From contig JAAYWX010000303.1 of the NCBI GenBank assembly GCA_012516225.1, positions 1 through 7,729 on the forward strand: a DNA stretch of 7,729 nucleotides, read 5' to 3'. A program made the position numbers and the translations under genes. Source of the stretch: Clostridiales bacterium (lineage in GTDB: Bacteria > Bacillota > Clostridia > Oscillospirales > Oscillospiraceae). Below, piece after piece: positions 1-5,663 of the stretch. Under the pieces are notes generated by a model, which saw nothing but the letters and a program-made list of their open reading frames with translations, did not search any database and was not told where the DNA came from. Every line of letters starts with the position of its first letter. Positions within the stretch are counted from its first letter, which is position 1.

Positions 1-890
1 AAATGCGTCGTACCCTTCTGGATGCGCTTTCGGAAGAGAGGAAAGTTCCCCCTGTCAGGAAAATCGGGAAAATGCCGAAAACTCCGGCGGACGTAAAAAT
101 TCTTGGTAAACCGAAACTTATTTTTCAAGTTACTTTAGCTGAGCAACTTACAACGGAGCTTGCAGAATTTTGCCCCGACTATATTTATGTACCTCTGGAG
201 ATACTTGTCGGCAATCCTCTGGCCGTGCTGCCGTTTGCAAAAAACGGAGCGGTTCCGGTGGCGGTGCTTCCGAGAGTAATTACGGATGATCAGTCCCCCG
301 AAATTATGGAAAAGCTCAAAAGGGCTTGCGCAATGGGAATTGACGAGGTGCTTGTAGGGAATATGGGGCATGTCCGTTTCGCAAGGCTGGCGGGACTTAA
401 TGTCAGGGGCGATTTTGGGCTGAATGTCTACAATTCGGATACGCTTCAAGTATTAAATGCCGCAGGATTTTTGTCCGCAACCGCTTCTTTCGAACTGCGG
501 CTCAGCCAGATAAGAGATATGAGAAAACCAATAAATACGGAGGCTATAGTGTACGGGCGTCTGCCGCTTATGGTCAGTGACCAGTGCATTATAAAAAACA
601 GCGCAGGTCAATGCAATTGCCACAATCCTGTTTCGCTTTCGGACCGTACCGGCCAGCTTTTTCCGGTAATGAAGGAATTCGGATGCCGGAACGTGATTTA
701 TAACGCCCACAAGCTGTTTATGGGCGACAAGCAGGAGGAACTTAAAAACTGCGGCTTATGGGGGGTACGCCTCCTTTTCACCAACGAGGGCGCGGAAGAA
801 TGTGTCCGTATCGCCGAAAGCTATGCAGGACAGTCAGACTATGTGCCTAACGGCTTTACAAGAGGACTTTATTACAGGGGCGTCGAATGA
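1..890 (+). CDS. U32 family protein (peptidase U32 / DUF3656-type), C-terminal part
   Basis: This is the C-terminal 295 residues of a longer protein. The reading frame is open at the left edge, and the first visible Met sits in a MRRTLLDAL stretch resembling the internal N-A-L-R-R-E-A-L segment of long clostridial U32 proteins (about 700-800 aa), so it is probably not the start. The U32 C-terminal signature is visible: YGRLPLM (residues 184-190 of the visible part), then Cys195, Cys204, Cys206 and Cys228, with SDRTGQLFPV between. The protein ends in TRGLYYRGVE, the family's usual ending. Although named peptidases, characterised relatives (RlhA, TrhP, UbiU/UbiV) are Fe-S proteins that use such cysteines in rRNA, tRNA or quinone hydroxylation. 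A role in RNA hydroxylation is inferred from the family; the substrate cannot be read here. maf follows after 29 nt, so the two are probably co-transcribed. Confidence 0.85.
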   Translation, partial: MRRTLLDALSEERKVPPVRKIGKMPKTPADVKILGKPKLIFQVTLAEQLTTELAEFCPDYIYVPLEILVGNPLAVLPFAKNGAVPVAVLPRVITDDQSPEIMEKLKRACAMGIDEVLVGNMGHVRFARLAGLNVRGDFGLNVYNSDTLQVLNAAGFLSATASFELRLSQIRDMRKPINTEAIVYGRLPLMVSDQCIIKNSAGQCNCHNPVSLSDRTGQLFPVMKEFGCRNVIYNAHKLFMGDKQEELKNCGLWGVRLLFTNEGAEECVRIAESYAGQSDYVPNGFTRGLYYRGVE

Positions 891-906
891 AACATCCGCC
901 TCATTT

Positions 907-922
907 GGAGGAATAAACATTG
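907..922 (+). promoter_or_regulatory. Ribosome binding site and TTG start of maf
   Basis: GGAGG at 907-911 lies 8 nt before a TTG codon at 920. An in-frame TAA at 914-916 rules out an earlier start, and the conserved Maf N-terminus (VLASASPRRRELL) begins three codons later. TTG is therefore the real start codon. Confidence 0.8.
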
Positions 923-1492
923 AGTGTTGTTCTTGCGTCCGCATCTCCGAGAAGGCGGGAACTGCTGTTAATGCTGAGAGTGGAAAACCTAAAAATTATT
1001 CCCGCCTTGGGAGAAGAAGTAATTGATGAAGGAATGACTCCAGAAGAAGCGGTTTGTGCGCTGTCTTTTGCAAAAGCAAAAGAAGTTTCAAAACTTTGCA
1101 GTACGGACGATATCATAATCGCAGCGGATACGGTCGTCGCTGTAGACGGTATGATTATCGGAAAACCTGACGGCGAGGAGGACGCTTTTAGGATGCTGTC
1201 GCTTCTTTCAGGTAGGACTCACAACGTATTCACAGGCGTTACCGTCATGAGAAAAGATGAGATTTATACGGAATACGAAAGAACCGCTGTCCGTTTCCGT
1301 GAACTTTCCGAAAGTGAGATACGGGCTTATATTAAGACCGGAGAACCGATGGATAAAGCGGGCGCTTACGGTGCCCAGGGTATAGGCTCCCTGTTTGTGG
1401 AAGGCATTGAAGGTGATTTTTTTAATGTTATGGGGCTTCCTCTCTGCAGACTCTCAAAAATGCTTAATAAAATGGGCGTGAGATTAATTTGA
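920..1492 (+). CDS. maf: Maf-family nucleoside triphosphate pyrophosphatase
   Basis: This is a 190-residue cytoplasmic enzyme of the Maf/YhdE family. Such enzymes hydrolyse NTPs (dTTP/UTP or modified nucleotides) to the monophosphate and pyrophosphate, a house-cleaning role linked to septum formation in Bacillus. Length is normal. Visible motifs are the nucleotide-binding ASASPRRRELL loop (residues 6-16), AADTVV with the likely catalytic Asp70, IGKP (80-83), LSGRTHNVFTGV (96-107) and DKAGAYGAQG (145-154). The start is TTG, fixed by an in-frame stop just upstream and a strong ribosome site. Its stop overlaps the mreC start as TTGA, suggesting translational coupling. In many Firmicutes maf lies with radC, mreB, mreC and mreD; here radC and mreB are not between maf and mreC. 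Exact substrate preference within the family is not decided. Confidence 0.95.
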   Translation: MSVVLASASPRRRELLLMLRVENLKIIPALGEEVIDEGMTPEEAVCALSFAKAKEVSKLCSTDDIIIAADTVVAVDGMIIGKPDGEEDAFRMLSLLSGRTHNVFTGVTVMRKDEIYTEYERTAVRFRELSESEIRAYIKTGEPMDKAGAYGAQGIGSLFVEGIEGDFFNVMGLPLCRLSKMLNKMGVRLI

Positions 1493-2340
1493 ACAAATTT
1501 AATGCTTACTTCAGAAAAAACGGCATAAAATTCTTTCTCATTGTGGCGGCCGCGGCACTTATTTCAGGTTTTGCTTCCGGCAATTCCGAGGGAAACGTAA
1601 GTGCGGCGGAGAATGCTGCCGTTTCTTTGACGCTGCCTGTAAAGGAAGGGTCAACGGGACTTGTTGCGTGGCTTGAGAATGTTTACGGTTATATGTTCCG
1701 CTATGACGCGCTCAAGGCGGAAAATGAAGAGCTAAAGGCAAAGCTTGCCCAGGCGGAGCTTAAACTCCGCGAGGCAAAGGAAGCTGAAAATGAGAACAGG
1801 CAGCTTCGCTCCCTTCTGAATCTGCGTGAAAAACACAGCGACTTCGTGTTTGAATCGGCAAAGATAGTCGACCGCCCAATATCCAACTGGAGTGAAACCT
1901 ATACCCTCAGCAAGGGAAAGGAAAGCGGTATCGCTCTTGGAAACTGTGTTATAGACAGCGGATACAATCTGGTCGGGCAGGTTATAGAAGTCGGCACAGG
2001 CTGGGCTACAGTCCGTTCTGTAATTGACGCGGATATGCGTGTGGGCGCACTCGTAGGGGAAGCGGGCAACGCCGCAATGGTCGTCGGTGATTTTTCGCTT
2101 ATGAATAAAGGAGAAGCGAAGCTGACTTATCTTACGGAGGAAACAAAAGTCCTTGAAGGAGATGTCTTGATTACATCGGGAAAGGGAGGGGCGTTTCCGA
2201 GAGGGCTTACCATAGGTACCGTAACGAGTGTGCTAACGGAAGCGGGCGGGCAGATAGAATATGCGACTGTCGCACCAGCCTGCGAACTCGGCGCTCTTTC
2301 CGAGGTTTTTGTGATAAAGGATTTTAACGTCATCGAATGA
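1489..2340 (+). CDS. mreC: Rod shape-determining protein MreC
   Basis: This 283-residue protein is the bitopic membrane scaffold of the rod-shape (elongasome) complex. It links MreD and PBP2 and promotes lateral-wall peptidoglycan synthesis. A short cytoplasmic N-terminus is followed by one membrane segment (about 13-29), an extracellular coiled coil rich in Leu, Glu and Lys (about 73-112), then the paired beta-barrel domain with RPISNWSETYTLSKG (129-143), GYNLVGQV (158-165) and GGAFPRGLTIGTV (233-245), all MreC hallmarks. The start is TTG: an in-frame TAA at 1468-1470 leaves no ATG or GTG candidate upstream, and the next in-frame GTG would cut into the membrane segment. No good Shine-Dalgarno is seen, so translation probably depends on ribosomes finishing maf, whose stop overlaps this start. 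mreD follows after 31 nt. Family and function are secure by motif and context. Confidence 0.95.
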   Translation: MNKFNAYFRKNGIKFFLIVAAAALISGFASGNSEGNVSAAENAAVSLTLPVKEGSTGLVAWLENVYGYMFRYDALKAENEELKAKLAQAELKLREAKEAENENRQLRSLLNLREKHSDFVFESAKIVDRPISNWSETYTLSKGKESGIALGNCVIDSGYNLVGQVIEVGTGWATVRSVIDADMRVGALVGEAGNAAMVVGDFSLMNKGEAKLTYLTEETKVLEGDVLITSGKGGAFPRGLTIGTVTSVLTEAGGQIEYATVAPACELGALSEVFVIKDFNVIE

Positions 2341-2371
2341 CGCTGCTGTTAATGCACGTCGGAGGCAAGGA

Positions 2372-2887
2372 ATGCTGTTTGATATTATAAACATTGAAAA
2401 GGTCAGAAAAGCAATTATATATTTCGGCGTGACACTGCTTGTGCTCTTTGTCCAGAACATAGTGCTTTCGTACTTTGCGGTTCTGGGCGTACATGTTTTT
2501 ATTGCTCCTGTCGCAGTGGTTGCCGTCGGTTTTTTTGAAGGCGGCATCTGGGGCGGAGCGTTCGGACTCATAACAGGACTTTTCTGCGATATGTATTTTA
2601 ACGAAACAACTGTCCTAATGACAGTTATTTTGTCAGTTATCGGATTCCTGTCCGGCGCGTCAGCTATGTTTATTGTAAACAAACGGTTCTTTTCATACTT
2701 TTTTGTTAGCCTTGCGGCGCTGATAGTTGTTTCTGTCTGCCAGATGTTTAAATTCATCGCAATTTCAGACGCAAACATCCTGTCGGCTCTGGAAGTTGCC
2801 GGTTTGCAAACACTGATATCCCTGCCGTTTACATATGCGGTATATTATCCCTGCAGGGCAATTTCGGGCATTGACTTAAGCAAGTAG
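2372..2887 (+). CDS. mreD: Rod shape-determining protein MreD
   Basis: This 171-residue polytopic membrane protein is typical of MreD in length. Hydrophobic segments are visible at about 14-33, 40-56, 59-75, 81-102, 107-129 and 143-160. The segment WGGAFGLITGLFCDMYF (60-76) matches the conserved G-x-x-x-G-L-x-x-D core of MreD, the most recognisable part of a poorly conserved family. It acts in the membrane with MreC to position and activate the PBP2 synthase. The ATG is preceded by GGAGG at 2361-2365 with a 6-nt spacer. It sits 31 nt after mreC and 23 nt before the PBP gene, consistent with one transcript. Identification rests partly on the mreC neighbour because sequence conservation in MreD is low. 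Confidence 0.92.
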   Translation: MLFDIINIEKVRKAIIYFGVTLLVLFVQNIVLSYFAVLGVHVFIAPVAVVAVGFFEGGIWGGAFGLITGLFCDMYFNETTVLMTVILSVIGFLSGASAMFIVNKRFFSYFFVSLAALIVVSVCQMFKFIAISDANILSALEVAGLQTLISLPFTYAVYYPCRAISGIDLSK

Positions 2888-2910
2888 TCTGCACAAAGAA
2901 AGGAGCAGAT

Positions 2911-5007
2911 ATGGACAGACTTGTTAAATCTTCGCGTTTAGCGGCAATTATAGTTTTAATTCTGTCTATGACGGCGGTATATATGGTTTCGCTGTACAGG
3001 CTCCAAATAGTTGAGGGTGCCGCCTATTATGAACAGTCTAAAAACAGCATAAGCACAAAAAGCACGGCGGTGGCGGCAAGAGGGAATATTCTTGACCGTT
3101 ACGGGCGTGTACTTGTTTCAAACCGTGTTTGCAACAATATCGTAATCAATACGAAAGAGCTTTTCAAACAGCCTGACCCGAACTCAATTATTCTTGAACT
3201 TGTTCAAACAGTAAAGGACTCGGGAAATACATATACGGACACGCTTCCTATCACAAAGGAAGCTCCGTTTGAATATATCCCCAACATGACAGATATTCAG
3301 AAGACGCGCCTTAAGGCGTACCTTGAATTCAATAAGCTTCCGGAGTCTACAACGGCTGTTGAGCTTATGGCTTTTTTCAGACAGGCGTTTGAGATTGACA
3401 ACAACTATACTTCTGAGCAAATGCGCATAATTGCAGGCGTCCGGTATGAAATAAAAATACGCAACATTATCGCTACATCCGACTATGTTTTTGCGGAAGA
3501 TGTCAGCATTGACCTGATTACCAAACTGATGGAAAACAATGTTCCCGGCTTTGAGGTGGAGCCGTCATATATACGCGAATATAACACGGATTATGCGGCA
3601 CATCTTTTGGGGTACGTTGGCATGATGAACGAGAAAGAGTATAAGGATTACAGAAATGAAGGATACCCACTAAATGCCCTTGTCGGAAAAGACGGCGCGG
3701 AAAAGGCATTTGAGTCTTATCTGCATGGCGTGGATGGTGAAGCTGTTATTACAAAGACACCCGGAGGAACGGTAATCAGCAAAAACTATACAAAAGAGCC
3801 CAAGCCCGGCTGTCAGGTTTATTTGACCATAGATTTGGGATTGCAGGAAGCTGCGGAAACATCTTTGAATAATTATATAACAGAAGAGAATAAAAAGCGT
3901 GAAGCCGATAACGAAACATATAAAGCACAGGGTAAAACGGATAAAATAAAGAATATGATAACCGGGGGCGCGGTTGTCGCCATAAACGTTAAAACCGGTG
4001 AACCGCTGTGCATAGCCAGTGCGCCGACGTTCAAACTCAGCACGCTGATGGAGGACTATTCGGAACTGCAGAAAGATAAATCGGCTCCGCTATTCAATCG
4101 CGCACTTATGGGGACGTATGCGCCGGGCTCTACATTCAAACCGGTATCGGCGATTGTCGCGCTGAATGAAGGAATAGTTACGACGAACACAACTATATAT
4201 GACAAAGGAGTTTACGATAAATACGCCGACCAAGGTTATGCGCCCAAATGCTGGATATATCCGCACGGAAGCCACGGCGACGTGAACGCCGCCAAAGCCA
4301 TAGAAGTATCATGTAACTATTACTTTTATACGGTGGCTGACAATGAAAAGTTTACAATCAACAAGCTGTCAAATTATGCCTACCGCTTTGGATTAGGCAA
4401 AAAAACCGGCATAGAACTTTCTGAGTCCGAAGGGATAATGGCAAATCCCGAATATAAAAAGCAGGAGATGGATACTCCATGGTATAATGGCGATACGATG
4501 TCGGCAGCTATCGGACAGTCATTCAGCGTATTTACGCCTATACAGCTTGCCAATTACACGGCGTCTTTAGCGAATAATGGAACCAGATATGAAGCTTCAA
4601 TATTGAAGGCCGTGAGAAGCTATGACTACTCCAAGAGTATTTTTGAACGCAATCCCAAAGTAGCTGACAGAGTTAGCGTACCGCAGGAATACTATGATGC
4701 GGTTCATATAGGAATGTACAACGTGGCAAATTCGTCTAACGGAACTGCATACCAAATTTTCGGGAATTATCCTGTTAAAGTGGCTGCAAAAACAGGTACG
4801 GCACAGCTTGGAGAAAATTTGACAAACAACGGCGTTTTCATATGCTATGCGCCTTATGACAACCCTGAAATAGCCATTGCAGTTGTTGTTGAGAAGGGCG
4901 GCGCAGGAAGTGAAATAGCGAAAATTGCAAGAGATGTTCTTGATTACTATTTCAGTTTCAAAAACAGCTCTGCCGAGCTGGAAAAAGAGAACTCATTGCT
5001 CAAATAA
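2911..5007 (+). CDS. mrdA: Class B penicillin-binding protein 2 (elongasome D,D-transpeptidase)
   Basis: This 698-residue protein cross-links peptidoglycan at the lateral wall. It has one N-terminal membrane anchor (about 10-28), then the dimerisation/pedestal domain with ARGNILDRYGRVL (56-68), YAAHLLGYVG (228-237) and GKDGAEKAFESYLHGVDG (259-276). The transpeptidase domain begins near residue 350. All three penicillin-binding motifs are intact: STFK with the acylated Ser407 and Lys410, SCN (467-469) and KTGT (627-630). No PASTA repeats follow, which argues against SpoVD/PBP2x-type proteins. Its place directly after mreC-mreD supports the elongation PBP2 role. The ATG has AAAGGAG about 5 nt upstream. 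No strong terminator follows; the next gene has its own promoter. The symbol is assigned by family and context; pbpA is another name in use. Confidence 0.92.
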   Translation: MDRLVKSSRLAAIIVLILSMTAVYMVSLYRLQIVEGAAYYEQSKNSISTKSTAVAARGNILDRYGRVLVSNRVCNNIVINTKELFKQPDPNSIILELVQTVKDSGNTYTDTLPITKEAPFEYIPNMTDIQKTRLKAYLEFNKLPESTTAVELMAFFRQAFEIDNNYTSEQMRIIAGVRYEIKIRNIIATSDYVFAEDVSIDLITKLMENNVPGFEVEPSYIREYNTDYAAHLLGYVGMMNEKEYKDYRNEGYPLNALVGKDGAEKAFESYLHGVDGEAVITKTPGGTVISKNYTKEPKPGCQVYLTIDLGLQEAAETSLNNYITEENKKREADNETYKAQGKTDKIKNMITGGAVVAINVKTGEPLCIASAPTFKLSTLMEDYSELQKDKSAPLFNRALMGTYAPGSTFKPVSAIVALNEGIVTTNTTIYDKGVYDKYADQGYAPKCWIYPHGSHGDVNAAKAIEVSCNYYFYTVADNEKFTINKLSNYAYRFGLGKKTGIELSESEGIMANPEYKKQEMDTPWYNGDTMSAAIGQSFSVFTPIQLANYTASLANNGTRYEASILKAVRSYDYSKSIFERNPKVADRVSVPQEYYDAVHIGMYNVANSSNGTAYQIFGNYPVKVAAKTGTAQLGENLTNNGVFICYAPYDNPEIAIAVVVEKGGAGSEIAKIARDVLDYYFSFKNSSAELEKENSLLK

Positions 5008-5021
5008 AACGTTACTTTTTG

Positions 5022-5050
5022 TTGCGCTTTTGGGAACAATAGTGTATAAT
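5022..5050 (+). promoter_or_regulatory. Sigma-A-type promoter for mgsA-like gene
   Basis: A perfect -10 hexamer TATAAT (5045-5050) lies 17 bp after TTGCGC (5022-5027), which matches the first three bases of the -35 consensus. Transcription would start near 5057, giving a leader of about 55 nt. It is inferred from sequence only. The gap after PBP2 has no convincing terminator, so the gene may be read both from this promoter and from the mre transcript. Confidence 0.65.
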
Positions 5051-5097
5051 ATTACATCGGCATAAAGGCTTTGCCAGATTCTGCCGCAATTGTACGG

Positions 5098-5109
5098 AAA
5101 GGATGAAGG
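5098..5109 (+). promoter_or_regulatory. Ribosome binding region deciding the mgsA-like start
   Basis: AAAGGA (5098-5103) directly abuts an ATG at 5103, leaving no spacer. The in-frame ATG at 5112 has 9 nt after the GG and also starts at the conserved family N-terminus MNIALxAHD. The second ATG is therefore preferred. Confidence 0.6.
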
Positions 5110-5111
5110 CC

Positions 5112-5513
5112 ATGAATATCGCTCTTATGGCACACGACAATAAGAAGGAGCTTATGGTGCAATTTTGCATCGCTTACTGCGGGATACTGTCGGAACACTC
5201 CATTTGCGCGACCGCCACAACCGGACGACTGGTTGCAGAGGCGACCGGTCTTCCGATTACGCTTTACCTAAGTGCGGCTCAGGGCGGAAGCCAGCAGATT
5301 AAATCGCGCATAGCCTATAATGAGATTGACCTTGTGCTCTTTTTCTGGGATTCATCAAGCAATGATGATGACAAGGAAGTTGTTGCGATTTCCCGCGCCT
5401 GTGACCAGCACAATATTCCTTTTGCTTCCAATGTTGCAACGGCGGAAGTTTTGATTCAGGGATTAAAACGAGGCGATCTCGGATGGCGCGACATAGTAAA
5501 CCCAAAAAAATAA
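5112..5513 (+). CDS. mgsA: Methylglyoxal synthase family protein with altered active site
   Basis: This 133-residue protein (136 if the ATG at 5103 is used) is clearly of the MgsA family. Normal members convert dihydroxyacetone phosphate to methylglyoxal and phosphate in the cytoplasm. Conserved parts are MNIALMAHD with His8-Asp9 (E. coli His19-Asp20), ATATTG (33-38) carrying the phosphate-site Thr34, Thr36 and Thr37, FFWD with Asp80, and NIPFASNVATAE. The catalytic loop normally reading SGPxGGDQQI is SAAQGGSQQI, so the position of the catalytic Asp71 is Ser60. The PHDPDV segment is DDDKEV, one residue shorter before it, replacing His98 by Asp86 and Asp101 by Glu89. The reading frame is clean and Asp-to-Ser needs two base changes, so a sequencing error is unlikely. 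mgsA often lies in clostridial mre/min/rodA clusters, which fits its place here. It may be a pseudoenzyme or have shifted function; this is inference. Confidence 0.85.
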   Translation: MNIALMAHDNKKELMVQFCIAYCGILSEHSICATATTGRLVAEATGLPITLYLSAAQGGSQQIKSRIAYNEIDLVLFFWDSSSNDDDKEVVAISRACDQHNIPFASNVATAEVLIQGLKRGDLGWRDIVNPKK

Positions 5514-5528
5514 CGCTCCCGTGTTATT
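5509..5528. terminator. Hairpin with flanking A-tract (possible minus-strand terminator)
   Basis: AATAACGC (5509-5516) pairs with GTGTTATT (5521-5528), 8 pairs including one G-U, around a TCCC loop. Seven A residues (5504-5510) lie on the left side, so transcripts on the minus strand would see a stem followed by a U-run. It overlaps the mgsA stop codon. On the + strand no U-run follows it. No minus-strand gene is visible nearby. Confidence 0.35.
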
Positions 5529-5531
5529 GTT

Positions 5532-5575
5532 AACGCTCTCGTCCCTTCGCGGGAGGGAGCGTTGTTGAATTTACG
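5532..5575 (+). terminator. Rho-independent-like terminator after mgsA-like gene
   Basis: AACGCTCTC (5532-5540) pairs with GGGAGCGTT (5555-5563), and inside this TCCC (5542-5545) pairs with GGGA (5551-5554) around a TTCGC loop. The whole stem is 13 bp with a single bulged G5541 and one G-U pair. The tail GTTGTTGAATTT is only moderately T-rich, so termination may be partial. The same 3' arm can also pair with an upstream AACGCTCCC at 5512-5520. Confidence 0.6.
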
Positions 5576-5590
5576 GGGGTTTTATATATG
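5562..5590 (+). promoter_or_regulatory. Possible weak promoter for hisS
   Basis: TTGTTG (5562-5567) and TATATG (5585-5590) are separated by 17 bp and each resembles the sigma-A hexamers only partly. It is the best placed candidate between the terminator hairpin and hisS, but it overlaps both the terminator tail and the hisS leader inverted repeat. Read-through from mgsA is the alternative. Confidence 0.3.
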
Positions 5591-5645
5591 CGGCTTTTGA
5601 GGCTGCAACAGAGGCACTCTGCCGAATAGGGCTGACTATAAAACC
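5578..5645 (+). promoter_or_regulatory. Structured hisS leader (inverted repeat enclosing small hairpins)
   Basis: GGTTTTATA (5578-5586) and TATAAAACC (5637-5645) are perfect 9-bp complements enclosing 50 nt. Inside are GCGGC/GCTGC (5590-5594 with 5602-5606, 7-nt loop) and GGCA/TGCC (5613-5616 with 5620-5623). An alternative pairing CGGC (5591-5594) with GCCG (5621-5624) competes with both. The 3' outer arm ends 1 nt before the AAAGGA ribosome site (5647-5652). It matches no riboswitch or T-box consensus that I recognise. It could be a leader RNA, an operator or chance. Confidence 0.35.
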
Positions 5646-5663
5646 GAAAGGATTTGCCGAATT

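Noticed and set aside
802..1026. 74-codon + strand frame overlapping the U32 gene end and the maf start
   Set aside because: It overlaps two genes with family motifs in another frame, and shows no motif and no ribosome site.
2352..2390. Twelve-codon mini-ORF (starts MHVGGKECC) between mreC and mreD
   Set aside because: It has no ribosome site of its own, and its sequence is largely the mreD Shine-Dalgarno and start region. Likely chance.
2233..2778. 181-codon open frame on the minus strand opposite mreC/mreD
   Set aside because: It lies opposite clearly conserved coding sequence, has no recognisable domain, and its Thr/Ile/Lys-rich composition looks like the complement of mreD. Treated as a shadow frame.
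2911..5007. SpoVD or PBP2x identity for the class B PBP
   Set aside because: No C-terminal PASTA repeats, and the gene follows mreC-mreD directly rather than ftsL/mraW genes.
5008..5021. Terminator after the PBP2 gene (AACGTT followed by TTTTT)
   Set aside because: The palindrome is only 6 bp with no loop, so it cannot form a useful stem.
5112..5513. Frameshift or sequencing error as cause of the odd MgsA residues
   Set aside because: Conserved segments run before, between and after the changed positions in one frame. Asp-to-Ser needs two base changes and three separate sites differ.
5637..5642. TATAAA as a -10 box for hisS
   Set aside because: The sequence 17 bp upstream (GCACTC) has no resemblance to a -35 element, and transcription would start at or inside the ribosome site.
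5564..5663. T-box leader for hisS
   Set aside because: No T-box core sequence, no specifier stem, and too little space between the mgsA terminator and hisS.
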